A stretch of DNA of 64,000 bases, from positions 1-64,000 of the forward strand of contig NZ_WHJH01000040.1 in the NCBI RefSeq assembly GCF_011682145.1, in the 5' to 3' direction. A model generated the notes under the pieces. It ran no database searches, was not told where the DNA came from, and was given only the letters and a program-made list of their open reading frames with translations. Each line of letters opens with the position of its first letter. The first letter of the stretch is position 1. Position numbers and translations under genes: made by a program. The stretch comes from Massilia mucilaginosa. Lineage in GTDB: Bacteria; Pseudomonadota; Gammaproteobacteria; Burkholderiales; Burkholderiaceae_D. Shown one piece after another: positions 37,055-46,751 of the stretch.

Positions 37055-39049
37055 TCAGTTGACCGTCACATCCAGGTCGGTCACCGAAATCACGCGTCCA
37101 CCCACGGTGATCTTGGCAGTGGTACCGCTGAACACGATCTCCGGCTTCACCAGCAAGCAGTTCGAACGCAGGACCGAGACGAAGAAGCCGCGGTTCTTGG
37201 CCGTCGCATAGTTAAACTTGTTCCAGAAATGCGGTCCGGCCGGCACGGTCGGCGCCGGCATGTAGCCGACCGAGGCGCTCATCGCAAACGGGTCGGGCGA
37301 AGCCACCGTGCCGCACATCTCGGCCGGCGCCACGTCGGCGCGGAAGGCGGCCGCCGTGCCGCTCACCGGCGCCACGGTGTGCAGGTTGTACTCGTACTTG
37401 CGCGGCGTAGCGCTGTTGAGCTGGTCGATCGTCACCAGGGTCGATGGACGGATGAAGACCACGGTGCGTTTCGCCTGGCTCAGCTTGCCTGCATAGGCGG
37501 CGGTGGCGTCGCCGGTGGTGATGTCGTAGGCGGCCGTCTGCAGGAACTTGGTCAGCTTGCCGGACGCGGCGCGATCGCCCAGGCCGCCGGCGCCCAGGTA
37601 CTGGCCCTGGCCGCCGTCGAAGGTGATCGCATTGTGCGCCTTGGTCTGCTTGTAGTAATCGCGCCAGTGCGGCGAGTTGTAGTAGTCGTAGTTGCCGCTG
37701 TCCATGGCCAGCACTTTGCCCTTCGAGTACATGACAAAGCTGTTCTGGTCGGCATGCGAGTGATTCACCGAGCCGAACGGGCTGCTCTTGAAGAACACCG
37801 AGGTGCGGGCGCGGTCGGTCAGCGAGCTGTGCATGGCGGCCCAGCCGATCGCCGGGAAGTAGGCGCCGTTCGGCTGGGTGCTCGGCAAGGCGATGGTGCC
37901 GGAGTACTCGCGCGGGCTGAGCAGGATGTGCAGGCGCGCATAGTCTTCGCCGCTCTGCTGCTTGACGTACCAGCGCGACAAGGTGGTGTCGGAGCGGTTC
38001 ATGACAGCCTTGCCGAAGCGGGCCCATTCTTCGATCCGGTTCACTTCGGCGCCGTCGCCGAACACGCCGACCGGCACGCCGGGCGGCAGGGCGTAGGCCA
38101 TGAAGCGGGCGAATTCGGCCAGCCATGGCTTGCGGTAGAACGGCACACCGAGCACGCGCTCGATCAAGTCCCACATCAGCAGCGATTCGCCGGATTCCCA
38201 GCCGGCATAGCTCGAGCCGTTGGCAAAGCCGCCGTCGTCGCCGCCCCATGGGCTGGTGCTGCTGACATACAGCGGCAGCGAGGTGCGCAGCCAGGCGTGC
38301 GTCTCGGGCATGTCGCCGCGCACGATCAGCAAGGCGCCGACGAATTTGCCCAGGGCGTTATAGGCGATCCCGTTTTCCGGATACAGCTTGACCGTGTCGG
38401 CCACCTTGGCCAGGCCCGAGTTGCCGCAGGCGACGATGATGTCCTTGACCATCTGCTTGTCGGCGGTCGTCATGGCGGGAAAGGCGAAATCGTAGGCGAG
38501 GGCATAGAACCAGGCGTAATCGCGCGTTTCCGAGACGTCGCCGACGCATTTGCGCGCCAGGATGCCTGGCGCAAACAGTTGCATGCGGGCCCGCATTTCG
38601 GTGATAAACCAGGGATTCTTGGTCATATGGTAAGCCACGGCCGCCTCGGCCATGCCTTCCAGGATGCGGTCCTGCTGCCACCAGGATTCCATGCGCACCG
38701 AGGTCGTGCCCGAATTGATCTGCGAACGCAGCGTGGTGCTGATATTGGCCACCGAATTGCGCTGCAAATAACCGGTCACGGCCACGATGGACGACGTGCG
38801 CTCGGCCTTGGTGGCGGCCACGATGCCCAGGTAATCGGGCTGGCCCTTGAACAGGCGCGGGTGGCCCATCGGCGCGGCGGCGTCGAATTTATCGATGGCG
38901 GTGGTCAGGGATGTCGGGGCCAGGGCGTTGGCCGTGGCGGTCAACTCGGCCGTGGTAAAACGGGGTGCGACAGTGGTGAAATTCTGTGCCATGGCGGGCA
39001 GGCAAAAGGCCGCCGTCGCCAATGAAATAACGCTAACTAATTTTATCAT
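37055..39049 (-). CDS. Heparinase II/III-like polysaccharide lyase, exported
   Basis: Exported protein of 664 residues with a signal peptide cut near AMAQ (about 21). The N-terminal half is an all-helical toroid (WYALAYDFAFP-type segments), the C-terminal half a beta-sandwich. The heparinase II/III signature is clear: NHSHADQNSFVMYSKGKVLA, then MDSGNYDYYN and AHNAITFDGGQGQ. Such enzymes cleave uronic-acid-containing polymers by beta-elimination; periplasmic lyases in export loci trim or clear stalled polymer. Its ATG overlaps the stop of the preceding glycosyltransferase (ATGA). Substrate is inferred to be the polymer made here. Confidence 0.87.
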   Translation of the reverse strand: MIKLVSVISLATAAFCLPAMAQNFTTVAPRFTTAELTATANALAPTSLTTAIDKFDAAAPMGHPRLFKGQPDYLGIVAATKAERTSSIVAVTGYLQRNSVANISTTLRSQINSGTTSVRMESWWQQDRILEGMAEAAVAYHMTKNPWFITEMRARMQLFAPGILARKCVGDVSETRDYAWFYALAYDFAFPAMTTADKQMVKDIIVACGNSGLAKVADTVKLYPENGIAYNALGKFVGALLIVRGDMPETHAWLRTSLPLYVSSTSPWGGDDGGFANGSSYAGWESGESLLMWDLIERVLGVPFYRKPWLAEFARFMAYALPPGVPVGVFGDGAEVNRIEEWARFGKAVMNRSDTTLSRWYVKQQSGEDYARLHILLSPREYSGTIALPSTQPNGAYFPAIGWAAMHSSLTDRARTSVFFKSSPFGSVNHSHADQNSFVMYSKGKVLAMDSGNYDYYNSPHWRDYYKQTKAHNAITFDGGQGQYLGAGGLGDRAASGKLTKFLQTAAYDITTGDATAAYAGKLSQAKRTVVFIRPSTLVTIDQLNSATPRKYEYNLHTVAPVSGTAAAFRADVAPAEMCGTVASPDPFAMSASVGYMPAPTVPAGPHFWNKFNYATAKNRGFFVSVLRSNCLLVKPEIVFSGTTAKITVGGRVISVTDLDVTVN

Positions 39050-40098
39050 GCTGCCAACTCCTCATAACGTTGTCGAAGACGTCGCAAGACTGTCTCGACC
39101 ATGTACTCGGACTTGACACGTGCCAGTCCGCGCTCGGAGATCATATCCGCCAGGATATTATCGTCCAAAATGCGCAAAATACAGGCAGCGAGCTGGGGTA
39201 TATTGCTCACTTCAACGATAAAACCACACTTTCCTTGATCCAACATGTGTGGCACAGCACCAACATTGCTCGCCACTACCGGAACTATTGCCATCATGGC
39301 TTCCAAAATTGACATCGGCATCTGTTCCTTGTGCGATGGCAGCACAAACACAGCCGCTTCGGCCAACAAGGCGGCGCGCGCATCGGCATCGACCCAGCCC
39401 GGCAGGCGCACGTAGTCGGCCACGCCGAGTTCGGCCGCCAGGGCGCGCGCGCCATCGGCGTCGCCGTCGCCGGCCAGCACCAGGCGCGCGTCGGGCGCTT
39501 GCGCATGCACAACGGCGAAGGCGCGGATCAGGTCGAACACGCCCTTCTTCTCTTCCAGCCGTCCCAGGAACAGCACGCTGCGCCCGGGCCGGCGCGCCAG
39601 CGGCGCGACGCCGGCGATCGGATTGGGAAACACCTCGACCACCTTGAGCCCGGCGCGCGTACGCAGCCAGGTTGCCGAGACCTCGGTCAGGGCGAAGGCG
39701 GCGGCGGCGTCGCCCAGCAGCCGCAGCGCGAAGCGCTGGCGCCAGCCGGACAGGCGCACGTCAACGAAGTCGATGAATTCGCCTCCGTGCAGATGCACCA
39801 GCACGGGCCGGCGGAACAGGCGCGCCGCCGCCATGAACGGGGCCTTGCGCCAGAAGCTGACCCCGGACGCCAGGTGCACGTGCAGCACCGCGACGCGCCC
39901 GCCGATTAACAGCCCGACGAACTGCAGCAGCGCGGCCAGCGCGCGCAGCGCCTTGCGCAGCGGTCCGCCGTCGACGTGGGTGGCGATGAAGCGGCAGCGC
40001 CCGCCCTCCTCGTAGCCGTGCGCCAGATAAGTCTGGATCACGCTGGCCATGCCGCCACGCGCTGCCGGCGACGGGCCGATCATGATCACCGACTTCAT
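39046..40098 (-). CDS. Glycosyltransferase, GT4 family
   Basis: GT-B fold retaining glycosyltransferase of 350 residues. N-terminus MKSVIMIGPSPAARGGMASV with the glycine-rich acceptor loop; C-terminal domain with VLFLGRLEEKKGVFDLIRAF and the EX7E-type segment VFVLPSHKEQMPMSILEAMM. Sugar specificity unknown. The start at 40,098 shares one base with the stop of the CapK-like gene (TGATG), and its stop overlaps the start of the lyase gene, so the three are tightly coupled. Confidence 0.92.
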   Translation of the reverse strand: MKSVIMIGPSPAARGGMASVIQTYLAHGYEEGGRCRFIATHVDGGPLRKALRALAALLQFVGLLIGGRVAVLHVHLASGVSFWRKAPFMAAARLFRRPVLVHLHGGEFIDFVDVRLSGWRQRFALRLLGDAAAAFALTEVSATWLRTRAGLKVVEVFPNPIAGVAPLARRPGRSVLFLGRLEEKKGVFDLIRAFAVVHAQAPDARLVLAGDGDADGARALAAELGVADYVRLPGWVDADARAALLAEAAVFVLPSHKEQMPMSILEAMMAIVPVVASNVGAVPHMLDQGKCGFIVEVSNIPQLAACILRILDDNILADMISERGLARVKSEYMVETVLRRLRQRYEELAA

Positions 40099-41579
40099 CA
40101 GAGCGTTCCGGCGCTGTCGCTCTCGCCCTCGCGCTCGATATGGGCCGCGCCCAGGTAGCCGGACAGGTCGAGGCGCTGGACCAGCAGCTTGTGCTTGCCC
40201 GAGCCGGTGCGCGGGATGCCGTCGACCCGCACGATCTCGATGTCCAGTCCGCCCTGGGTCTTGGCCAGGACGCCGGCCGCCAGCGCGGCGCGCGCGCGCG
40301 GGGTCAGTTCGGTGTCGGACATGACCTTGAGGGTGGCCTTGCCCGGCGTGTCTTGCTCGAATTGCATCATGTCGGCGCTGGCGAGCTGCTCGAAGTGGGC
40401 CGCGCCGATGGTGCAGATCGACACCAGGCGGTGATCGCGGCACACCAGGAATTCCTGCAGCCGCCCTTCGATCCGTTCGACCACGGCGAAGCCCGGGCGA
40501 ATGGTGTTGGGCGCCTTGCTCCACATGGCCAGGTCGCCGGTGCGGTAGCGGATCAGCGGCATGACCCGGTTGTCGAAGCCGGTGGCGACGATTTCGCCGA
40601 GCACGCCCGGCTCGGTAATGGCGCGCCCGACGCTGTCGACCAGCTCCACCTTGCCGTACAGGGGCCAGAAGAAATAGCGGCTGTCTTCGGGCAGCGAGAT
40701 GGCCTTGACGGCGCGCTCGGAGTGGCCGTAGTCGAGCAGGACCGGGCAACCGAACACTTCGCGGATCAGGTCGACCTGGTAATCGTAGACATTTTCGGAA
40801 AACAGCTGCACGGCGCGGATGCGCGCGACCAGCTCGGGCGCCGGATTGGCCTTGAACCAGTGCGCCAGCGGCACCAGCGCCGATGGGAAGGCGTGGATGA
40901 TGGTCGGCTTCCACTTGGCGATCGCTTCCACGTAGCCGGGCATGTACTGCGCTTCCAGGTGGTCCGACGACAGATGCAGGTAGCGCTTGATCGGATCGTA
41001 CATCCACAGCGCGCCGCCCGGCTTGCCGGCGCCCGGCACGCTGCGTCCGCGCAGCGCCAGGATGACGTCGCCGCCGCCGACCCCGGCGACGGTATCGAAC
41101 GTGCTGTTATAGGCAAAGTCCTTGGAACGCGAGACGTACTTTTCCAGGTACAGCTTCATCGGCACCGAGGTCGAGCCGCCGGTAAACGCCATCAGGTGGG
41201 TTTCCGGCCCCATTTTGGTGGACAGGTAGCGCGTGCTGTCGGCCTTGAGCGATTCTTTTTCGAGCAGCGGAAACGCGGCCAGCAGGCGCGTCGCGTCGGA
41301 CGGATCGCGCACCTCGGCCAGGGCGCTTTTCAGGTGGGCGTAGGCGGGCACGGTCTCGATTGCCCAGCGCAGCGTGTCGAGCAGTTTTTCGTCGGCGCGG
41401 CGCGCGGTCCAGGCCACGTCGTTGCAGCGGTTGATTTCGGCCTGGAACTCGTCGTACTTGGCGCCGTAGCGCAGGCGCGTCGGCGCCATCGAATACACGT
41501 GGCCGAGCGAGCTCTTGACCCATTGCGGGGCCGCCGTATAGAACTTCAGGAAAGGATGGACAATGTCTTCGATCGGCAT
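40098..41579 (-). CDS. CapK/PaaK-like adenylate-forming enzyme of polysaccharide clusters
   Basis: Protein of 493 residues related to phenylacetate-CoA ligase. Adenylation motifs include the P-loop-like FTGGSTSVPMKLYLEK (about 132-147), YGHSER (about 290), YRTGDLAMW (about 347-355) and a C-terminal RTGSGKHKLLVQRLDL (about 458-473) with the catalytic Lys. CapK homologues occur in many capsule and exopolysaccharide loci, where they may activate an acyl or amino-acid substituent for attachment to the polymer. Substrate and role are unproven. Confidence 0.85.
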   Translation of the reverse strand: MPIEDIVHPFLKFYTAAPQWVKSSLGHVYSMAPTRLRYGAKYDEFQAEINRCNDVAWTARRADEKLLDTLRWAIETVPAYAHLKSALAEVRDPSDATRLLAAFPLLEKESLKADSTRYLSTKMGPETHLMAFTGGSTSVPMKLYLEKYVSRSKDFAYNSTFDTVAGVGGGDVILALRGRSVPGAGKPGGALWMYDPIKRYLHLSSDHLEAQYMPGYVEAIAKWKPTIIHAFPSALVPLAHWFKANPAPELVARIRAVQLFSENVYDYQVDLIREVFGCPVLLDYGHSERAVKAISLPEDSRYFFWPLYGKVELVDSVGRAITEPGVLGEIVATGFDNRVMPLIRYRTGDLAMWSKAPNTIRPGFAVVERIEGRLQEFLVCRDHRLVSICTIGAAHFEQLASADMMQFEQDTPGKATLKVMSDTELTPRARAALAAGVLAKTQGGLDIEIVRVDGIPRTGSGKHKLLVQRLDLSGYLGAAHIEREGESDSAGTL

Positions 41580-41592
41580 GTTGATGGGCTTT

Positions 41593-42759
41593 CTATGCTG
41601 TGGTGGTTGTGGTGGCGGCGGCGGCGCGCGCGCCGGCCAGTCCGCGGAAGATGCTTTCGTAGCGCGTAATCATGTGCTGCACGTCGAAGCGCGCGCGCAC
41701 CGAGGCCAGCGCGCCCTGCCCCAGGCGCGCGCACAGCGCCGGGTCGCTCAAACGGGTCAAGGCGGCAGTCAGCGCTTTGACGTCGCCGGCCGGGTACAAC
41801 AGGCCGTTGACGCCGTCGTCGACCTGCTCGCGCATGCCGCCGACGTCGCTCGACACCAGCGTTTTACCGAGCGCCATGTATTCCAGGGTGGCGATCGGAA
41901 AATTCTCGTCGTGCGAAGTGAGGGTCATCACATCGCACATGCCGATGAAGGGACGCACATCCTGCTGGAAACCTGCCAGCAGGACGGCATCGCGCAGGCC
42001 GAGCGCGTCGATGCGGGCCTCGATCTGCGGGCGCGTCACGCCGTCGCCGACCAGCACCGCGCGCGCGGCCACGCCTTGAGCGCGCAAGCGCGCCAGCGCC
42101 TCGAGCAGGTCGCCGTGCCGTTTCTCCTCGCGGAAAATGGCGCACAGGCCGATCACCAACTCGTGCGCGCCGATGCCGTGCCGGGCGCGCAGCGCGCTAG
42201 CCGGCTGCGCCACCAGCTCCGCCGCGAAGTGCCCCAGGTCGACCCCGTTGTGCACCACTTCGCTGCGGCGCAGCCCGACCCCGAGCTTGGCAAAAAACCC
42301 GCGCTGAAGCTCGCTGATGAAGATGACGCAGGCGGCGGTCCGATAGAATTGACGATAGACGATAAAACGCAGGCGCGCGCTGCCGCCGCGCCGCACCACG
42401 CCCATGCTGTGGCAAATGAAGGCCTGCGGCGGGCGGCGCCGTGCGCGCCAGCCGGCCATGGTGGCGCACATCTGCGAATACTGGGAGGTGGTGATCACCA
42501 GGTCGGGCGCCAGCTGGTCGATCAGGCCGGTCATGCGCTTCAGGGCGCCGAGGTCGACCCCGCCACCGGAATGGCAGCAGACGATCGGCGCGACTCCGCC
42601 CCGTTCCAGCTCGGCGGCCAGTTCGTCGGAATCCTTCAGGTAGGCCACGGCCACCTTGTGGCCGCGCTGGGCCAGGCCGGTCGCCAGCGCCACCAGGTGG
42701 CGTTCGGCGCCGCCGAACTTGAGCTGGTCGGCGACGAACAGGAGGGTCATTGGCGTCAT
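41593..42759 (-). CDS. Glycosyltransferase, GT4 family
   Basis: GT4-like transferase of 388 residues: FVADQLKFGGAERHLVALA near the N-terminus, EVVHNGVD, and the C-terminal segment MTLTSHDENFPIATLEYMAL with the nucleotide-sugar-binding glutamates. The C-terminus ends in a run of Ala and Thr encoded by a short repetitive stretch (41,597-41,635). The start is uncertain: TTG at 42,771, ATG at 42,759 or ATG at 42,750, none with a clear ribosome binding site. It lies 13 bp before the CapK-like gene. Confidence 0.9.
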   Translation of the reverse strand: MTPMTLLFVADQLKFGGAERHLVALATGLAQRGHKVAVAYLKDSDELAAELERGGVAPIVCCHSGGGVDLGALKRMTGLIDQLAPDLVITTSQYSQMCATMAGWRARRRPPQAFICHSMGVVRRGGSARLRFIVYRQFYRTAACVIFISELQRGFFAKLGVGLRRSEVVHNGVDLGHFAAELVAQPASALRARHGIGAHELVIGLCAIFREEKRHGDLLEALARLRAQGVAARAVLVGDGVTRPQIEARIDALGLRDAVLLAGFQQDVRPFIGMCDVMTLTSHDENFPIATLEYMALGKTLVSSDVGGMREQVDDGVNGLLYPAGDVKALTAALTRLSDPALCARLGQGALASVRARFDVQHMITRYESIFRGLAGARAAAATTTTTA

Positions 42760-42823
42760 CTGGGTTTTCAAGCAATCATAATCAAGGTAGAGGCTCCCGC
42801 CGGGGGCGGGGCCGGCAGCTGGT

Positions 42824-44086
42824 TCAGGAAACGCTGCGCCCCATCGCCAGCGCGATCTGGGCCTTCAGGGCGGCGGCCACGCGCGGCGCGGCGAAGCGTT
42901 CGGCCACCGCTTCCGGTCCGCCCTGCCCGGCCGCGCCGTCCAGTGCGGACAGGCCGGCGCGCAGCATGCGGGTGACCGCTTCGATATCGTCCGGCGCGGC
43001 GCAGGCGTCGGCGCTGCCGGCCCATTCGGCGATCAGGTCGGCCGAGGTGCCCGGCGGCGTGATGCCCCAGACCGGGCGGCGCGCGCCGATGTATTCCACC
43101 AGTTTACTTGGCAGGAACACACTGGGCAACTTGCTGGGCGCGTCGATCACCAGCAGCGCGTCCGAGTCGCGCGCCAGCTGCAGCGATTCGCGGTAGCCGA
43201 CCTGGCCGCGCATGCGCACCAGTCCCGCCGGCAGCGCCTTGTAGGCGTCCGAGGCCAGCAGGTTGGGCGAGACGTGGCCGACGAATTCGAAGGCGACCGC
43301 ATCGAACACGCCCGGCTGGCGTTCGAGCATGCGCGCCAGCGCCGCGAACAGCGGTTCGGGCGAGCGGGCGCCGTAGCAGGCGCCGATGTGGCGCACCACA
43401 TGACGCACGCCGGGACGCGCCGCCACCGCCGGTGCCAAGGCCGGCGCCGGGCCGGCGAAATTGTCCATGTCCCAGGCGTGCGGCAGCACGGCGGCGCGCG
43501 CGCGCCAGTCCGGCGGATATTTGGCCATCACCAGGTCCAGGGTGCGCTGCGAGGTAAACAGCACGCGATCGGCGGCCTCGACCACGCGCCGCTCGAGCGC
43601 CGCGTTGACCCGGTGTTCCAGCCAGGTGTTCGGATGGAAGGGATTGTCCGACCAGGGGTCGCTGAAATGCGCCAGCCACGGCAGCCCGGTGCGGCGCTTG
43701 ATTTCCAGCGCCAGCAGGTGGTCCGACATCGGCATGCCGAAGCTGACCAGCGCCTCGCTGCCGCTGGCGGCGATCCGTTGCAGCGCCGGCCCGAGCGCGC
43801 GGCGGCGCCACGGACCGAGGCCGTCGGGAATGGTGTTATACAGCGGCAGCAGGCGGCGCGCGACGCGGTGCGCGAAGCCCTTGAAAAAGGTGCCGGGGCT
43901 GGGCACGCACAGCGAGCCGATGCGCTCGAAAAAATCCGGATACTGGTCGTAGGCGTCGGAAAACTGCGGATCGCTGCCGTGCAGCAGTTCGACCCGCGCG
44001 TCCAGGTGATACAGCTGGCGCCCGATCTGGATCGCCTGCGGGGTCAGCTTGGGCGGCGCGTAGTAGCAGATCGCAAAAATCTTCAA
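42824..44086 (-). CDS. Glycosyltransferase (GT4-like) with TTG start
   Basis: Transferase of 420 residues beginning LKIFAICYYAPPKLTPQAIQ, followed by HFSDPWSDNPF, LFTSQRTLDLVM, VLPHAWD and the C-terminal FLPSKLVEYIGARRPVWGIT segment typical of GT4 enzymes in exopolysaccharide loci. The TTG at 44,086 overlaps the stop of the second wecB (TTGA) and gives a normal N-terminus; the longer open frame upstream is unrelated in sequence. Sugar specificity unknown. Confidence 0.87.
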   Translation of the reverse strand: MKIFAICYYAPPKLTPQAIQIGRQLYHLDARVELLHGSDPQFSDAYDQYPDFFERIGSLCVPSPGTFFKGFAHRVARRLLPLYNTIPDGLGPWRRRALGPALQRIAASGSEALVSFGMPMSDHLLALEIKRRTGLPWLAHFSDPWSDNPFHPNTWLEHRVNAALERRVVEAADRVLFTSQRTLDLVMAKYPPDWRARAAVLPHAWDMDNFAGPAPALAPAVAARPGVRHVVRHIGACYGARSPEPLFAALARMLERQPGVFDAVAFEFVGHVSPNLLASDAYKALPAGLVRMRGQVGYRESLQLARDSDALLVIDAPSKLPSVFLPSKLVEYIGARRPVWGITPPGTSADLIAEWAGSADACAAPDDIEAVTRMLRAGLSALDGAAGQGGPEAVAERFAAPRVAAALKAQIALAMGRSVS

Positions 44087-45240
44087 GCGCGCTCTCCGAA
44101 GCCGGCCAGGGTGTCGAGGATGCGCAGCGAGGCGTGGCCGTCGCCATAGAAATTGCCGCCGCTGCCGTCCCGCACATCGCTGTCGAGCAGACCGGCCACG
44201 GCCGTGACGATGCGTTCGCGGTGCGGGCCGACCAGGTGCACCATGCCCGACGCCGCCCCTTCCATGCGCTCGGTGACGTCGCGCATGACGACCACCGGTT
44301 TGCCCAGGCTCGGCGCTTCTTCCTGGACGCCGCCGGAATCGGTCAGCACCACGGAAGCATTGATCATCATCGCCACGAACGGCAGGTAGTCGAGCGGCTG
44401 GCACAGCACCAGGTTGGCGAAGCCGGCCGGCACCAGGTAACGTTCGACAGCGCCGCGCACGGCCGGATTCGGATGCACGGGGAACACGAAATCGATGTCC
44501 GGATAGCGTGTGCACAGCTCGGCGATGGCGGTGCAGATCGCCTCGAAGCCGGCGCCGAAGCTTTCGCGCCGGTGCGCGGTGACCAGCACGAACGGGCGGC
44601 GCGGGCCGATGAAGCGGTTCAAGCCCTGCGGCTCGAGGGCGGCGGCGACCTGCGCGCGGCACGCCGGGTCTTCCTGCAGGCGCGCGCGCACCAGATACAG
44701 GGCGTCGATGCCGGTGTTGCCGGTGATCAAGGTACGCTCTTCGGCAATGCCTTCGCGCAGCAGGTTGGCCTTGGCCGGCGCGGTCGGCGGGAAGTGCATC
44801 TCGGCGATGGCGCCGACCAGCTTGCGGTTCATCTCTTCCGGGAATGGTTCATAGATATTCCCGGTGCGCAGGCCGGCTTCGACGTGGGCCACCTTGGCCT
44901 TGGCGTAGAAAGCGGCCAGCGCGCCGGCAAAGGCGGTGGTGGTGTCGCCCTGCACCAGCACCCAGTCCGGACGCTCCTGTTCCAGCACGGGCGCGAGGCC
45001 TTCCAGCACCCCGGTGGTCAGGCCGGTCAGGGTCTGGCCCGGCTTCATCAGGTTCAGGTCATGCTCGGGATTGATGCCGAAAAAGGCCAGCACGCTGTCG
45101 AGCATTTCGCGGTGCTGGGCGGTGACGCAGACCACGACCTCGAAGCCGCCGTGGGCACGCGCGGCCAGCACCACCGGCGCCAGTTTGATGGCCTCGGGAC
45201 GGGTGCCGAAGACGAAGAGCAGTTTTTGAAGTGCGGGCAT
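44083..45240 (-). CDS. wecB: UDP-N-acetylglucosamine 2-epimerase (non-hydrolysing), copy 2
   Basis: Second WecB-type epimerase, 385 residues, with FGTRPEAIKLAPVVLAARAH, TAQHREMLD, VQGDTTTAFAG, VAHVEAGLRTGN, PEEMNRKLVG, TAHRRESFG, VHPNPAVRG and TDSGGVQEEAPSLGKP. These are the classical E. coli WecB motifs, while copy 1 (35,633-36,763) is more divergent. ATG at 45,240 follows AGGATCC. Having two in one locus suggests different substrates or separately regulated UDP-ManNAc supply. Confidence 0.95.
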   Translation of the reverse strand: MPALQKLLFVFGTRPEAIKLAPVVLAARAHGGFEVVVCVTAQHREMLDSVLAFFGINPEHDLNLMKPGQTLTGLTTGVLEGLAPVLEQERPDWVLVQGDTTTAFAGALAAFYAKAKVAHVEAGLRTGNIYEPFPEEMNRKLVGAIAEMHFPPTAPAKANLLREGIAEERTLITGNTGIDALYLVRARLQEDPACRAQVAAALEPQGLNRFIGPRRPFVLVTAHRRESFGAGFEAICTAIAELCTRYPDIDFVFPVHPNPAVRGAVERYLVPAGFANLVLCQPLDYLPFVAMMINASVVLTDSGGVQEEAPSLGKPVVVMRDVTERMEGAASGMVHLVGPHRERIVTAVAGLLDSDVRDGSGGNFYGDGHASLRILDTLAGFGERA

Positions 45241-45257
45241 GGTGGATCCTGGGATGG

Positions 45258-46739
45258 TTAATCGTGTTTTGTAGGAGATGCGGGAGCTATCGGCGCCTGG
45301 GGCAGGAACAGGGCGCGCGCCTCGGACAGCACGCCGGCCAGCTTGAGCAGGGCGACATAGGCGACGGCGAAGGCGGCGCCGATCAGCACCGCTTCGAGCA
45401 AGGGAGCGCGCACCAGGTCGGCCGCGTCGAGCAGCGCGGCCAGCGCGCCGGCGCCGACGCAGGCGGCCAGGATGCGCAGCAGCGCGCCCCACTGCTGCAG
45501 GCGGCGCAGCGGCACCCCGGTCACGCGCGAGACGCGCCAGAAGCTGAAGGCGTTGCCGGCGGCCAGGGTCAGCACATTGCCGAGCGCGGCGCCGGGCACG
45601 CCGAACAGCAGCGCGCCGGTGACGCCGGCGGCCAGGCTGACGAACAGCAGGCAGCCGTCGGCGGCCAGTAAAAAGCGGCCCTGGTTGAGCACCACCGTGA
45701 GCGTGCTGACCTCGACCGCCACACCCAGGAGGGCCAGGCAATTGATGCGCATCACGTCGGCGGCGAGCAGGTATTTGTCGGTGTAGACCACGGTCACGAT
45801 GTGCACGGCCAGCACGGCCGTGAGCATCAGGGTCGGCAGCAGCACGAAGGCGCTGGCCAGGTTGGCGCGCTGGTTCAGGCGCAGCATGCCGTCCTGGTCC
45901 TTGTTCGATTCGAGCGCGGACAGGCGCGGCGCGATGGCGTTGCTGACGCTGTTGCGTACCAGGGCCACCACCGGCATGATGACGGCGCCGATCGAAAAGG
46001 CGGCAAAGGCGGCGGCCGGGAACATGGCGGCCGCGACCCACTGGTCGGCCTGGCCGCGCAGCAGGAACAGGGCCGATGCGAGGCCGAACGGCACGCAGTA
46101 GACCAGCTGGGTACGCAGCGCCGGCATTTGCAGCGGAAACACGCGCCAGCCGTAGTGGCGCCCGATGTGCAGCAGCACCAGCACCACCTTGATGGCGGCG
46201 TAGGCCACCAGGGCCCCGAACACCACGTCGGCGCGCCCGGACCAGGCGGCGGCGCCCACCATCAGCACGCGCAGCACGGCCAGCGCGACGATCATCCTGG
46301 CCTGGCCGGCCACGTCGCCGCGCGCATTGGGCAGGAATTCGATCAGGTTGGCCGCCACCCACAGCGTGAGGAAGGCAGGCATGAACCAGGCCGCGCTGTG
46401 CATGGCGCGCAGGCTGGCCGGCAGCAGAGGATTCCACGGTCCCAGCGCCAGGCCGGCCAAGGCACCGGTCAACAGCAGCATCAGCAGGGTCTGGTGCACA
46501 TACGGCGCGCGCGCCTGCCCTTCATGGCGCGGCAGGAAATAGAACAGGCTGCGCGGCAGCGCGAAGGGCGCGATCGCCATGGCCGTGCCGATCGCCAGCC
46601 AGGCCAGGCGGTAGTCGGCAAAGGCGGAGGTCGGCAACAGGCGCACCAGCGCGATCGGCATCAAAAATTGCAGGCCGAAGTCGAGCATGTTGGCGGCGGT
46701 CAGGGTGATCGCGCCGCGTTTCAGGCTGACGGCCGTCAT
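45258..46739 (-). CDS. Wzx-like oligosaccharide flippase (MOP superfamily)
   Basis: Polytopic membrane protein of 493 residues with about 12-14 hydrophobic segments. It begins KRGAITLTAANMLDFGLQFL and has the MOP-type helix 5-7 region with VIMPVVALVRNSVSNAIAPR. It should flip undecaprenyl-linked repeat units to the periplasmic face. It is 17 bp upstream of the second wecB and 12 bp downstream of the acyltransferase gene. Family membership rests on topology and context. Confidence 0.85.
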   Translation of the reverse strand: MTAVSLKRGAITLTAANMLDFGLQFLMPIALVRLLPTSAFADYRLAWLAIGTAMAIAPFALPRSLFYFLPRHEGQARAPYVHQTLLMLLLTGALAGLALGPWNPLLPASLRAMHSAAWFMPAFLTLWVAANLIEFLPNARGDVAGQARMIVALAVLRVLMVGAAAWSGRADVVFGALVAYAAIKVVLVLLHIGRHYGWRVFPLQMPALRTQLVYCVPFGLASALFLLRGQADQWVAAAMFPAAAFAAFSIGAVIMPVVALVRNSVSNAIAPRLSALESNKDQDGMLRLNQRANLASAFVLLPTLMLTAVLAVHIVTVVYTDKYLLAADVMRINCLALLGVAVEVSTLTVVLNQGRFLLAADGCLLFVSLAAGVTGALLFGVPGAALGNVLTLAAGNAFSFWRVSRVTGVPLRRLQQWGALLRILAACVGAGALAALLDAADLVRAPLLEAVLIGAAFAVAYVALLKLAGVLSEARALFLPQAPIAPASPTKHD

Positions 46740-46751
46740 TGCGGGCCGCCG

